DNA of 57,523 nucleotides from Oscillospiraceae bacterium. GTDB lineage: Bacteria; Bacillota; Clostridia; TANB77; CAG-508. Below are positions 35,943-47,243 of this stretch, one piece after another. Position 1 is the stretch's first letter. Each line of letters begins with the position of its first letter. The notes below the pieces were generated by a model. That model was given only the letters and a program-made list of their open reading frames with translations. It made no database searches and was not told the DNA's origin. The stretch covers positions 1 to 57,523 of the forward strand of contig WQVL01000007.1 in assembly GCA_009785865.1 (NCBI GenBank), read 5' to 3'. Both the position numbers and the translations under genes were made by a program.

Positions 35943-37281
35943 CTATTTTATCTTTAAGGCGATATTAAATAGGTCTTTGAGTCTCAATCTATTCCCATAG
36001 TGTAAAATTGCCACAGCGTATATTCTGATCGCTATAAAAGCTATAAAGAATATAGCCACTACTAAAAATCCTAGTGAAACAAAAACTTCTACATTACTTG
36101 CATATCCACTTATCAATCTTCCGGGCATAGCAAATGGTGAAGTGAAAGGTAGCATAGCTACAAGGTGACTTATTCTTTCATCCGGGAAAATTAGTGTAGC
36201 TATAGATACTACAAGGGCTATAATAAGTGATAATGATATTGGAAGAATTGTAAGTTGAATATCTTCAGGTCTACCAGCTGCGCTTCCTGCTATAGCACTA
36301 AAAAATGAGAAAAACAAATATCCAAGTAAAAAATATGCAAAGAATATAGTAACAGTAAATGGACTGAGCTCTAATGATGCTATAAAGTCATTTAAAAAAT
36401 GAAGCTCAACGGATACAAATGCTTGGAATGAAAAAGCAAGCACAATACCTAAAAACAATAATTGCAATATTCCTACAATACCCATACCGATAGTTTTTCC
36501 TACAACAATAGTAGATGGTTTAGTAGAAACTATTAAAGTTTCAATAACTCTAGATGTTTTTTCATTTGTAATTGAAGAAGCAACATTATAACAGAAAAAG
36601 AGTATCACTTGATAAAGCAAGATAGCCAATGATATTGGAGCTATCATTGCTATATCAAAGAATGAGTCCGTTTCTAATTCGTATATAGCATATAAAATAG
36701 GAGCAGTAAGTAAGTTTGTATAGTATTCAGGGATGTCAAGATTATCTAAAATAGCAGTTGTTTTTATCTCATGTAAGAACGAAGCTATTAAAGCTGCATC
36801 TATTCTATTAAACTGGGGGTCATCAAACGCAATATATTCAAAAGTAATCTGTCCTTCCTCATTAGGGATTATTATTACCGCAGAGTATAAAGTACCCCAA
36901 TAAACATCAGTTCTAATATCTTCTATAGGCATCTCAGAGTCTATAATAAAATTAAAATTTAATTCACGTAGCATATAAATGTTATCGCCAAGTAAACCAT
37001 AAGTATCTTGTACTAAAATCCTTGGTAATAATGATTTGATTTCATCACTCAAATCCCCGCCATAAAGTTCAACAGCTTGACTAGAAGTGAGAGTTAAAAG
37101 ACTTTCTTCATTAGATAGAAGAGAACCTAGGTCATGGTTGAGTATATCAAGTGGTACAATGGTTAAAAGTAAAATGGCAAGCATCATTAACAAAGCCATG
37201 AGTATATTTATGATTATAAAAAATCTTTGCTTTACAATTTGTCCGAACAGTAAAAAAAGTTATTATAAAAAAATTTCTCAT
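35943..37281 (-). CDS. ABC-2 type exporter permease (NatB-like), CGGA 37242-37245 (minus) read as Gly
   Basis: MRNFFIITFFTV-G-QIVKQRFFIIINILMALLMML...; SSITNEKTSRVIETLIVSTKPSTIVVGKTIGMG. Confidence 0.88.
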
Positions 37282-38173
37282 TTTATCTTCCCTACCTTTT
37301 CTACAAAAATTTCTTCTAATGAAGGCTTAATAATTTCGAACTTCTCTATTTGTATATTATTATTTAATAAAATTCCAAGCAAAGAATTTGCTTCATCAAT
37401 ATGAGAGAAATTAATCTTGTATGTGTCAGACGTTCTCTCGGACACGGTAATATGAGCAGGAATTAGATTGCTAATATCAGCATAGGTTCTTATTATTGCA
37501 TGTTGATTTCTATATGAATTCTTTATTTCATCAAGGTTTCCTCTTAATACAGAATACCCCTTATCCAAAATCAATATATCTTGGCAAAATTCTTCTATTA
37601 TATACATTTGATGAGCAGACATTATGATGTATGTCCCATTGTTGACTAGCATCTGTAATACTTTTTTTATAATATGGGCGTTTACAGGATCTAGTCCACT
37701 AAAAGGTTCATCGAGCAAAAGCAAATCGGGGTTATGTATAATTGAAGATAAGAGTTGAATTTTTTGTTGGTTACCTTTTGAAAGTTGTTCAGAAGGAGTG
37801 TCTAAATATCCGAGTTACATCGAGTATCTCGCACCAATTTCTTATAACCTTTTTAGCGCTTGACCCCTTCATTCCTTTTAAGGTAGAAAAGTAAGTAAGT
37901 TGTTCTGAAACAGTAGCTTTTGGGTATAATCCTCTTTCTTCAGGAAGATATCCGTAATTTACGATATCTCTACATATCTCTCTATTTCCCCATCTTACAT
38001 TTCCGGAATCTTTACTTAAGATTCCGAAGTATTATTCTAGAAAGAGTAGTTTTTCCAGCACCGTTTGAACCAAGGAGGCCAAATATACCAGGTTCAGGCA
38101 TAGAAAAAGAAACATCATGTAAAACTTGTTTTGTACCAAATGATTTATTTATATTTACAACTTGAAAACTCAT
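37278..38173 (-). CDS. ABC transporter ATP-binding protein (NatA-like), two CGGN sites
   Basis: GLLGSNGAGKTTLSRIIL-G-ILSKDSGNVRWG...[48 protein letters not shown]. Confidence 0.92.
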
Positions 38174-38360
38174 AGTATTATCTCCTCTGATATGTATTAT
38201 TTAGGCAAGTGTTCCAATGAATCGTTAGATTCATTATAAGTAATAGGAATATATTTTGCAATGTTTCAGACAGAATTGCCTCATATTTCAATTGTAAAAA
38301 AGTAAAAAACATGATAGTATTAATATATGAATATTAATATGCCAAGACAGAGGGTTTGAA

Positions 38361-39077
38361 ATGGGAAAACAAATAGTTAAATTGATGAATAATTATTTTT
38401 TCGTTGTTACTGATAGCGAAAGCCCTGAAAGGGTCGAAGGAATAAATATAGAAAAGATAAGCAGAAAGACTATTGCAAAAAGTGAGAAATTGATACTGAA
38501 AATTGATTTTAACAATATGAAAAACTCGGATTATAAAAATATATTGAAAAAGTTATTTACAGTTAAGAAAAAAATGAGCAGAAAAAAAATCACCTTTGGG
38601 ATTAAAGGGCAAGAAAATATATTACTTGGATATTTGATCAATTATGATAAGAATGATCAAAAACATATAGATTTTATACACGGAATTAATGCAATATTTC
38701 ACAGCACATTGTATGATATGTATAGTTATATTTATGATGTGGTTTGTGGGTATTTAGACTATCAGTTTGCTGCAAATGATTTGTGTGGATTTAAAGATGA
38801 TAAATGTGTTTGTGATAAGAAAATGGGATGTTGTGCAGGGTTTAAAAAGTGTAAGTACTTAGGAGATGAGTTTTGTTCAATAAAATGTATTTCATGTAAG
38901 CTATTCACATGTCCTCATTTATGGTCAGAAGGAGTGCGATTTTATATCAAAGATATATTATTATTAGAGACTTTCTTTAATGAGGTGCAAAAATATTTAA
39001 TCCTAGTAAGTGTATTTTTACCAAAAGATATTATTATGATGAGAATATTACCAGTGCCGTGGAACATAAAAATATGA
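38361..39077 (+). CDS. hypothetical protein with cysteine cluster
   Basis: DLCGFKDDKCVCDKKMGCCAGFKKCKYLGDEFCSIKCISCKLFTCPHLW. Confidence 0.6.
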   Translation: MGKQIVKLMNNYFFVVTDSESPERVEGINIEKISRKTIAKSEKLILKIDFNNMKNSDYKNILKKLFTVKKKMSRKKITFGIKGQENILLGYLINYDKNDQKHIDFIHGINAIFHSTLYDMYSYIYDVVCGYLDYQFAANDLCGFKDDKCVCDKKMGCCAGFKKCKYLGDEFCSIKCISCKLFTCPHLWSEGVRFYIKDILLLETFFNEVQKYLILVSVFLPKDIIMMRILPVPWNIKI

Positions 39078-39127
39078 AGAACATAAAAATGTAATAAAAA
39101 ATTAAAATGTATTAAGGAGGAGTAAAA

Positions 39128-40186
39128 ATGAATGAAATAGGTGAAGACGTAATGCCAGGAGTAAATGAGGAACAGGAAGAACAGAAAAAAATCATGGTAT
39201 TGGAAGAAGAAGTACGATTGGCAATTGAGGATGCAATAAACAAAGGAATTGAAGCCGGAGAGGGTACAGTGATTTTGGGACATGACGCAAGCCGAGCAAC
39301 CTTAGAAATAAACATTAAAGCAAATGACGATGGTGATCTTGAGATTACTGTAGGAAATCTTCTTGTGGATACCGTAAAAAGAGACGAAAGTGTAGAGCAT
39401 ATAAAAGCGAAGATATATGAAGGATTAGAAAAGTTTGCAGAGGCATCTGATTTCATACCATCAAAAGTAGTACCATTAGAGCAGCAGTCAAATAGAGTCG
39501 GTGAAAAGATACCAGAACAGGCTGCAGGGATGGAAGATAAAGATAAAAAACTAGAAGAACCTGAAGAAGAAATTGTAGAAGAAGGTGAAAAAGAATCAGA
39601 GAAAGAGGATGATGACTTAAACAGAGATGATGATTCAGGTGAAGCAGCAATAGGTACCAACAATAGAGCAGTTAAGTTAGACCTTGATGAAAAGATTGCA
39701 GGAGATATGACACTTAGAGAAGCAATGAAATTAGCGAATATGGATAATCCGGACAAGTATTTATACGTAATTGTTGTAAAAGAAGGTGACGGTTTTCAAT
39801 TATTTGCTGAAGAAAAATCGCAAAAGCATAAAATGATTGGATACGATGCTGGAGGACATAAGACAGTAAATTTCGATAAGTATAAAGACAAAGTAGAATT
39901 AATTACAGGTGGAGACAATATAAGAACAGCAATGATAGAAGAAATAGAGAAGAGTTTACTGGCAGAGTTAAATGAGAGGCAACCAAATGAGGCTCCAGGA
40001 CAGCATGCACGTGATGCTAAGAATTATGCACCTGAATTATTTAGACTTATTTTTGTCGAAGGGAATGAGACGAAGATGGCAAGACAAATAGCAGGGATAG
40101 ATGAAATGCCAAAGAAAGCTGAGATTAATAATGATATGGACAGAGATGATGGCCGTAGACAGAGAGTTGACCCTAGAAGAGGATAA
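39128..40186 (+). CDS. hypothetical acidic protein
   Basis: RBS aaggaggag; long Glu/Asp-rich stretch. Confidence 0.65.
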   Translation: MNEIGEDVMPGVNEEQEEQKKIMVLEEEVRLAIEDAINKGIEAGEGTVILGHDASRATLEINIKANDDGDLEITVGNLLVDTVKRDESVEHIKAKIYEGLEKFAEASDFIPSKVVPLEQQSNRVGEKIPEQAAGMEDKDKKLEEPEEEIVEEGEKESEKEDDDLNRDDDSGEAAIGTNNRAVKLDLDEKIAGDMTLREAMKLANMDNPDKYLYVIVVKEGDGFQLFAEEKSQKHKMIGYDAGGHKTVNFDKYKDKVELITGGDNIRTAMIEEIEKSLLAELNERQPNEAPGQHARDAKNYAPELFRLIFVEGNETKMARQIAGIDEMPKKAEINNDMDRDDGRRQRVDPRRG

Positions 40187-40194
40187 TAAATAAG

Positions 40195-40222
40195 AAAAGA
40201 ACTAGAAAATTTCTAGTTCTTT
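40195..40222. terminator. Rho-independent terminator
   Basis: aaaagaactagaaaatttctagttcttttt. Confidence 0.75.
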
Positions 40223-40234
40223 TTGCTTATAAGC

Positions 40235-40852
40235 TTAGAATAAGAATGACAATGCATCTTTGATCCTCTCTTGAACAGAAGGGATGTTCCAAAGAATAAG
40301 AGCAGCTACAGATAGTATTAATACGGTTAATGTTAGAGCAGCTATACTCTTAAGAATATGTTGACAGGCTTGTTTAAAAGTTTTTTTGTATCTTATTTTA
40401 TATCCAAAGTTTCTAAGAGTATTTACATATGCATCTTGATAGGCTTGCTCCGCGGCATTTTGGTAATATTGATCTGAGCTTGAAAAATCTTGGCTTGCTT
40501 CTTGGGGTTGCTCATGACCAGAATGAGAATATGTTCCTCTATATGAATTTAACTCATTTTCTAATTTAGAACAATAATCTTGCAACTTTTTATAATCATC
40601 TAAATCAATAGTAGCAGATTTTTGTGACTCATTATAGAACTTTAGTTCTTCGTCATATGCTTTTCGCTTTTTTTTATCAGATAGTATTTCATATGCTTCA
40701 GCAATTAACTTGAACTTTTCCTCACGTTCTTTTGCCACATCCTTATCTTGAAGGTCTGGATGATATTTTTTTGCTAAAATTTTATATACTTTTTGAATAA
40801 TTTCTATTGAAGCGCATTCATGCACTTCCAATATTTCATAATAGTTTTTCAT
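40235..40852 (-). CDS. J-domain protein with C-terminal TM
   Basis: [32 protein letters not shown] (HPD motif). Confidence 0.9.
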   Translation of the reverse strand: MKNYYEILEVHECASIEIIQKVYKILAKKYHPDLQDKDVAKEREEKFKLIAEAYEILSDKKKRKAYDEELKFYNESQKSATIDLDDYKKLQDYCSKLENELNSYRGTYSHSGHEQPQEASQDFSSSDQYYQNAAEQAYQDAYVNTLRNFGYKIRYKKTFKQACQHILKSIAALTLTVLILSVAALILWNIPSVQERIKDALSFLF

Positions 40853-40940
40853 GTGTATATCATAATGTATTAATAAGTATATTTCAATGGTTTTAAGCTA
40901 AAAAAAGAAAACCGGCATAAGTGCCGGTAGGGTATAGGTG

Positions 40941-41240
40941 TTAACCATTAATAAAAGTTTTAAGTTTTTCTTTGTTCATGAAACCAGTTGTCCTAGATAC
41001 AATTTCTCCATCTTGAAATACGATTAAAGTTGGTATGTTCAGAATGTCGAAATCACTTCCTATTTCAACATTTTCATCCACGTTTACCTTAAAGAATGAA
41101 ACGCCTTCCATTTCTTCAGACAATTCATCAAGTACAGGCGCTAACATTTTACAAGGACCACACCATGGAGTAAAAAAGTCTACTACACATTTCCCTTGCA
41201 TCTTTTCATCAAACTCATCTTCATTAATCTCTAATACCAT
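40941..41240 (-). CDS. thioredoxin
   Basis: VVDFFTPWCGPCKMLAPVLDEL. Confidence 0.95.
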   Translation of the reverse strand: MVLEINEDEFDEKMQGKCVVDFFTPWCGPCKMLAPVLDELSEEMEGVSFFKVNVDENVEIGSDFDILNIPTLIVFQDGEIVSRTTGFMNKEKLKTFING

Positions 41241-41282
41241 AAATTAAACCTCCGGTTTTATAATATGTTAACTATTAAAGGG

Positions 41283-42561
41283 TTATTTCGTAAGAAATAT
41301 ACTCCTTAATAGTATATCATAATTCGAAATAATTTCAATAAAATAGTCAAAAGGTTCTTTCCTTCGTATGCTTTTAGCTATAACTATATCTATACTTTCC
41401 AATAATCTATCATTTATTCGAATATCTAACGTGCCGGACAACTTGATTTTCGAAAACAGGTGCTTCTAAATGTTCTACCGAAGTTATCTCTATACGAATA
41501 TTATCTATATCCTCTTTGTTAATTGGAAAAATACTATATTTTTGAGTAGCTAAATTTACAAGAATGTAGTCTTCTATACCTTTATCCACAAAAATCTCAT
41601 GAGAATATGCTTGTTTCCATTGTTCAAACTCCTCTTTAGCTATTTCACCAATATCTATATGCTCATAATTTGCAAAGGCATATTCAATGAGCTTAATTGA
41701 ATCTGCGCCTCTGATTCTTTTAGTGTCACTGCCTAAAACTACAGTAATAATATCAAAATCTCCTCGTTTGCAAGCGGTTACCAAGCATCGTCCGTGCATT
41801 ATTAGTAAAACCTGTTTTTACTCCATACACTCCATTTAAATACCCGCAGAAGTTCATTTGTATTTCTAATTGCTTTAGGATAACCATTTATAGTTACAGT
41901 ATGGCTTTTGGTAGATACTACTGACCTAAACTTATCATTATTAAGAGCATAGCTTGTAAGAACAGATAGTTCATAAGGTGTTGTGTAGTGCTCTGGGTCA
42001 TCTAATCCGTGAGGGCAAACAAAATTACTGTTTTCTAAACCAATTTCTTTAGCTTTCTCATTCATCATAATTGCAAAAGACTCCACATCTCCTGCCATAC
42101 TTAAAGCTATTTGCACAGCGGCATCATTGCCGTGATTTTAACATTAGTCCGTAAAGCAAGTCACGCATTGTAATCTTATCATCTGTATTTAAACCTAATC
42201 TAGACCCCCCTATAGCGGCAGCTGTTCTTTCTACAGTGACAGTTTCATCTAAATCCCCATTTTCTATTAATAATATAGCTGTAAGGATTTTAGTAGTTGA
42301 TGCCATTGCCATTTGCACATGCTCATTTTTACCCCAGATTATTTCTCCAGATACCCTATCAAAGATAACTGCGCTTTTAGACAAAATTTCGGGACCTTCT
42401 GAAGTAGCCCCAGCTACATTTATAATATCCTCGGGTTCTAGGGTAATGCAGTCCAAATCTGTACACTCATATTCTTCATCTGCGAAAACAAAGCCATGAC
42501 CTATAATTAGGACAAAAAGAATTAGTATAGTAACAACTTTTTTTAATTTCATTAAAATCAC
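41283..42561 (-). CDS. D-alanyl-D-alanine carboxypeptidase (DacF/PBP5-like), four CGGN sites
   Basis: ASTTKILTAILLIE (SxxK); MLKS-G-NDAAVQIALSMAGDVESFA (SGN motif); NTNELL-G-YLNGVYGVKTGFTNNA-G-RCLVTACKRG (KTG motif); VV-G-TLDIRIND. Confidence 0.92.
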
Positions 42562-42702
42562 CTTATTTTAATATATTAAAGCAGTTACTAGCGTATTACC
42601 GTAATTGCCACAAATTTCGCAATTGACAGTTTACTAATAATGTTGTATAATTTTTTTGTTAAAGATGAATAAATTTAACAAAATAGTAATACGTATTGAT
42701 AT

Positions 42703-42777
42703 GGCGTTGTAGCCAAGTGGTAAGGCACGAGTCTGCAAAACTCTGATTCGGCGGTTCAAATCCGCCCAACGCCTCCA
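42703..42777 (+). tRNA. tRNA-Cys (anticodon GCA)
   Basis: cloverleaf ggcgttgtagccaagtggtaaggcacgagtctGCAaaactctgattcggcggttcaaatccgcccaacgcctcca with encoded CCA. Confidence 0.95.
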
Positions 42778-42971
42778 AAATCCTGAAAATGTAATGTTTT
42801 GGGATTTTTTGTTGGGTGGATTTGTTTTGGCAATGCAAAAGACAAGATAGAAGATTCTAAAAGTGTCAAAAAACAGAGAGTTTTAGAAACGGACTTCTAA
42901 AACTTGACTTAGTGCTGGAGTGGCTGCTAGATAAGAAATAGTTATGATTGCATACGAATTAAATATAAAGT

Positions 42972-43014
42972 TAAAAGCGATAACCCTATTGTTTTAAGAG
43001 GTTATCGCTTTTTA
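42972..43014 (+). terminator. Rho-independent terminator
   Basis: aaagcgataacc...ggttatcgcttttt. Confidence 0.75.
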
Positions 43015-43049
43015 AATAATAATTTGAAAAACATATATATGTATTGATG

Positions 43050-43725
43050 TTATATCTCACAAGTTAGTTTCTCATTGTTTAATATCTCAGTTTTAATTTC
43101 CGAAACTTCAGATGTTTCTTTTACAATCTCTACAAATTCAGTCATTGCACTTTCAAGTTCTGCAAGACCTCCGAGGGTATCAAACATGATAAGCACTTCA
43201 GAAGTAGATTCGTCAATTTTGGTAATTTCACTATCTTTGTGGTTCCAATAACGACATACAGGAACATCCCCGCAGTAGTAACATATTTCTTTGGGATCTT
43301 TTAACTTCTCGAATTGTCCGTGCTAGTCCCATTGGCTGAAACTTCATACCGCCTTGAACAGCATGCTGAAGAGATAATTCATCGTATGGAAGTTTTTGAA
43401 CATCATAACCACCCATAGGAATTCCGTGTTTAATAGATATATAGTTATAGCTATCTACAAAATAATTTATTGGTTTGAGTTCATCGAATCTGTCGATTAT
43501 ACTCCATAATGCTACAACTGATGGAAGTCTACGTTCACTTGCATTCATGTCAGAGAAAACTTCTAACCAATCTTTCTTAACCACAGTATGGTCAGCTATA
43601 GATTTTTCATATTTTGTCGTAGACTGCAATTTTTCCCAATCTGTACTTGCTGTTGATACTTTTACAAGCCCCATTTTATATTGGGGATATTTTTCTGATA
43701 TTTCTTTTTGGATTGATATTTTCAT
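43050..43725 (-). CDS. B3/4 domain (tRNA-synthetase editing-like) protein, CGGA 43317-43320 (minus) read as Gly
   Basis: FQPMGLA-G-QFEKLKDPKEICYYCGDVPVCRYWNHKDSEITKIDESTSEVLIMFD. Confidence 0.85.
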
Positions 43726-43999
43726 AATTTAACTCCTTTATATAATATTTTGTTATAGTATTCTTATTTAGAAAATATAAAGGGCTAAATTTCAAGACGT
43801 CCGTAGTCAAAATCTAGTTTATGAACTAACATAGTTTCCTGCCTTTCTTTTGTAACAATAACATAAATGGTGTGAAAAGTCAAAGATAGAACTCGTGTTA
43901 AATTCGCAATATAGGCTACTTATTCATGTGAAATTGTTGACAAGAATAGGAATTTGAAGTAAAATGTTAGCAAAGGCTAACAAAAAGGAGAAATCAAGA

Positions 44000-44464
44000 A
44001 TGACTAACTCACTAGTGGAGTACTTGAAAGCAATATATATCATCTCTAATGAACAAGCAGCAGTAAGAGTAACAGATATCGCAAATTTACTTGGATATTC
44101 AAAACCAAGTGTAAATAGAGCATTGAACAATTTGAAGAATGAAGGGCTAATAGAGTATTCCCCATATAGTAATATTGTTTTGACAGAAGAAGGGAAAGTA
44201 TCAGCTGGACATATAATGAAGAGACATGGAACGTTAAAACTTTTTCTAACAGAAGTATTAGAAGTTGATGATGAAACGGCAGAGACTGAAGCAAAATCTA
44301 TGAAATATGCTGTTTCGGAGCATACTATAAGTAAATTAGAACAATATATTAATAAAATCTTAGATTTAGGAGATCTAGAGTGTGGATATAATATAGCAAG
44401 TGAAAGATGCAGAAAATGCGTTAAGATAAGCAAAAAAAAGAAACAAGCATGGGGGAAAGAATGA
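44000..44464 (+). CDS. DtxR/MntR family metal-dependent regulator
   Basis: VRVTDIANLLGYSKPSVNRALNNLKNEGLIEYSPYSNIVLTEEGK. Confidence 0.88.
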   Translation: MTNSLVEYLKAIYIISNEQAAVRVTDIANLLGYSKPSVNRALNNLKNEGLIEYSPYSNIVLTEEGKVSAGHIMKRHGTLKLFLTEVLEVDDETAETEAKSMKYAVSEHTISKLEQYINKILDLGDLECGYNIASERCRKCVKISKKKKQAWGKE

Positions 44465-45621
44465 GAAGAGTATATTTAGATAATGCATCTACTACTAAAG
44501 TAGATGAGGAAGTATTAAACGCAATATTACCATATTTAAAAGAAGAGTATGGAAACCCATCTTCTATATATAGTATTGGTAGAAATGCAAAAAAAGCAAT
44601 AGAAGATGCAAGAGAGAAGATAGCAAAAGTGCTAAATGCTGAGCCTACAGAAATATTTTTTACAGGAAGTGGGTCAGAAAGCTGCAATATGGCAGTTAGA
44701 GGAATAGCGAATAGCTATAAGGATAGAGGAAACCATATTATTACTTCTAAGATAGAACATCCGGCAGTACTCGAAACTTGTAAAGCACTAGAGAAAGACG
44801 GATTTCAAATAACATATATACCTGTAAACGAGGAGGGAATAATAGATCTAGACGGACTTAGAGAAGCTATTACAAACGAAACAATATTAATTACAATAAT
44901 GTATGCAAACAATGAGATAGGAACTTTACAGCCAATAAAAGAAATCGGAGAAATCGCCCGAAAACATAACATATTCTTTCATACAGATGCTGTGCAAGCG
45001 TTTGGTACTATTAAGATAGATGTTAAAGGATTAGGAATCGATTTACTTTCACTATCTGGACATAAGTTATATGCTCCTAAGGGAGTAGGAGCACTGTATT
45101 TGAGAAAAGGAATTAAACTAAAAAAAGTTCTAACTGGTGGACATCAAGAAAGAGATAAACGAGCAGGAACAGAAAATGTTACAGGGATTGTAGGCTTAGG
45201 GAAAGCCACAGAACTGGCATATGAAAATATAGAAAGTACGAACAAAAAAATACAAGAGTTAAGAGAATATTATATATCAGAAGTGGTAAAAAGAATTCCT
45301 CATATAAAAGTTAATGGAGATTTGGAAAAAAGACTACCTGGGAATTCGAATATATCTTTTAGATATATTGAAGGTGAAAGTTTACTCTTAAATTTAGATA
45401 TTAAAGGTATTTGTGCATCAAGTGGTAGTGCATGTACATCGGGGTCACTAGATCCATCACACGTTTTGTTAGCACTAGGCTTGTCGCATGAAATAGCGCA
45501 TGGTTCATTAAGGGTAACAATAGGTAAAGACAACACAAAAGAAGATATAGACTATTTGCTAGATAATCTAGAAGAGGTAGTGCAAAGGTTAAGAAATATG
45601 TCTCCGTTATATAATGGATAG
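44461..45621 (+). CDS. cysteine desulfurase (IscS/NifS-like)
   Basis: MRRVYLDNASTTKVDEEVL; SLSGHKLYAPKGVGALYLRKG; SSGSACTSGSLDPSHVLLALG. Confidence 0.95.
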   Translation: MRRVYLDNASTTKVDEEVLNAILPYLKEEYGNPSSIYSIGRNAKKAIEDAREKIAKVLNAEPTEIFFTGSGSESCNMAVRGIANSYKDRGNHIITSKIEHPAVLETCKALEKDGFQITYIPVNEEGIIDLDGLREAITNETILITIMYANNEIGTLQPIKEIGEIARKHNIFFHTDAVQAFGTIKIDVKGLGIDLLSLSGHKLYAPKGVGALYLRKGIKLKKVLTGGHQERDKRAGTENVTGIVGLGKATELAYENIESTNKKIQELREYYISEVVKRIPHIKVNGDLEKRLPGNSNISFRYIEGESLLLNLDIKGICASSGSACTSGSLDPSHVLLALGLSHEIAHGSLRVTIGKDNTKEDIDYLLDNLEEVVQRLRNMSPLYNG

Positions 45622-45661
45622 AATATAAGGAGAGAAATAGATAAGAGGAGAGAAAGTTGAA

Positions 45662-46120
45662 ATGTATTCAGATAAAGTAATAGATCATTATTCAAACCCA
45701 AGAAATGTGGGTGAGATAGAGAATGCAAGTGGTATAGGACAAGTAGGAAATCCTGTTTGCGGAGATATCATGAAAATGTATATCAAAGTAGAAGAAGATA
45801 TTATTAAAGATGCAACATTTAAAACATTTGGATGTGGTGCAGCTATTGCAACAAGTAGTGTAGCAACTGAAATAATAAAAGGGAAGACCATTGAAGAAGC
45901 CCTCAAACTAACTAATAAAGAAGTAGTTGATGAATTAGAAGGATTGCCGTCAGCTAAAGTGCATTGTTCAGTATTGGCAGAAGAAGCTATAAGAGAAGCT
46001 ATTGCTGATTATTACAGGAAGCAAGGAGAGAAGTCAGAAGCAGAGATTAAAGAAATATGTGGGTTAAAAGACGAAAAAGAGTGTCCACATTGTGATTTGG
46101 AGAATAGTGGAGATGAGTAA
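45662..46120 (+). CDS. Fe-S scaffold IscU/NifU N-terminal-like
   Basis: YSDKVIDHYSNPRNVGEIENASGIGQVGNPVCGDIMKMYI; KTFGCGAAIATSS; KVHCSVLAEEAI. Confidence 0.93.
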   Translation: MYSDKVIDHYSNPRNVGEIENASGIGQVGNPVCGDIMKMYIKVEEDIIKDATFKTFGCGAAIATSSVATEIIKGKTIEEALKLTNKEVVDELEGLPSAKVHCSVLAEEAIREAIADYYRKQGEKSEAEIKEICGLKDEKECPHCDLENSGDE

Positions 46121-47243
46121 GAAATACGCAAAGAATAACTTAGCTGTATGTATCGGAGATACTACAGCTAAGAAAAAAGTACTACTTGGTATGAGTGGTG
46201 GAGTTGATAGTAGTGTTGCTGCGATTCTTTTAAAAGAGCAAGGGTATGACGTGATAGGTGTTACAATGAAACTGTGGGAAAGTGAATGTGAAGGAGTAGA
46301 AGGAGGGTGCTGTAGTATAACTTCTACATATGACGCAAAAAGAGTTTGTGATAAATTAGGAATTTCGCATTATGTTGTGAATCTAAAGAAAGAGTTCCAA
46401 GAATTTGTCATAGATGACTTTATAAAAAACTATAGTGAGTGTAAAACACCAAACCCATGTATTAAATGTAATACACATTTGAAATTTGATAGCATGTATA
46501 AAAAAGCAATAGAGCTTGGAGCGGACTATATTGCAACAGGGCATTATGCTAAAACTGAATATAGTGAGAAGTATAAGAAGTATGTGCTTAAAAAATCTAA
46601 ATCAATATCTAAAGATCAATCGTATGCACTGTATACTATGCCGAAAGATCTTGCAAGTAAAGTACTTTTCCCATTAGGAGATTTTGAAAATAAAGAAGAA
46701 ATAAGAAAGAAAGCTCAGACAGCAGAACTAAATGTATCATCCAAACCAGATAGTCAAGAGATATGTTTTATCCCTGACAACGACTACATAAATTTTCTTG
46801 AAACTAACAATGTTAACTTAAAGGGCGGAGATGTTGTAACTACTAAAGGAGAAATTATTGGTAAACACAAAGGCTTACATAGATATACTATTGGACAAAG
46901 AAAAGGAATTGGAATATCAAGTAAAGAAAAAATATATGTGGTTAAATTGGATACTACTACTAATACATTAGTGGTTGGGAAAGAAGAAGAGTTGTACTCT
47001 AGAGTTGTATTAGCTGAAAATATTAACTTGTTACTTGTAGATGAGATTAATGAACCTATGAAAGTTGCTGCTAAAATAAGATATTCAGCAAAAGAAAATA
47101 TTGCAACAATATATCCATTAGAAAATGGAATAATGAGAATAGAATTCGAGAATCCTCAAAGAGGAGTGACGCCTGGACAAGCAATTGTTTTTTACACAAT
47201 AGAAGAAGGGATCGTTCTGGGAGGAGGAACTATTATCTCTTAG
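46113..47243 (+). CDS. mnmA: tRNA 2-thiouridine synthesizing protein
   Basis: VLLGMSGGVDSSVAAILLKEQGYDVIGVTMKLW; CIKCNTHLKF; ATGHYAK. Confidence 0.95.
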   Translation: MSKKYAKNNLAVCIGDTTAKKKVLLGMSGGVDSSVAAILLKEQGYDVIGVTMKLWESECEGVEGGCCSITSTYDAKRVCDKLGISHYVVNLKKEFQEFVIDDFIKNYSECKTPNPCIKCNTHLKFDSMYKKAIELGADYIATGHYAKTEYSEKYKKYVLKKSKSISKDQSYALYTMPKDLASKVLFPLGDFENKEEIRKKAQTAELNVSSKPDSQEICFIPDNDYINFLETNNVNLKGGDVVTTKGEIIGKHKGLHRYTIGQRKGIGISSKEKIYVVKLDTTTNTLVVGKEEELYSRVVLAENINLLLVDEINEPMKVAAKIRYSAKENIATIYPLENGIMRIEFENPQRGVTPGQAIVFYTIEEGIVLGGGTIIS

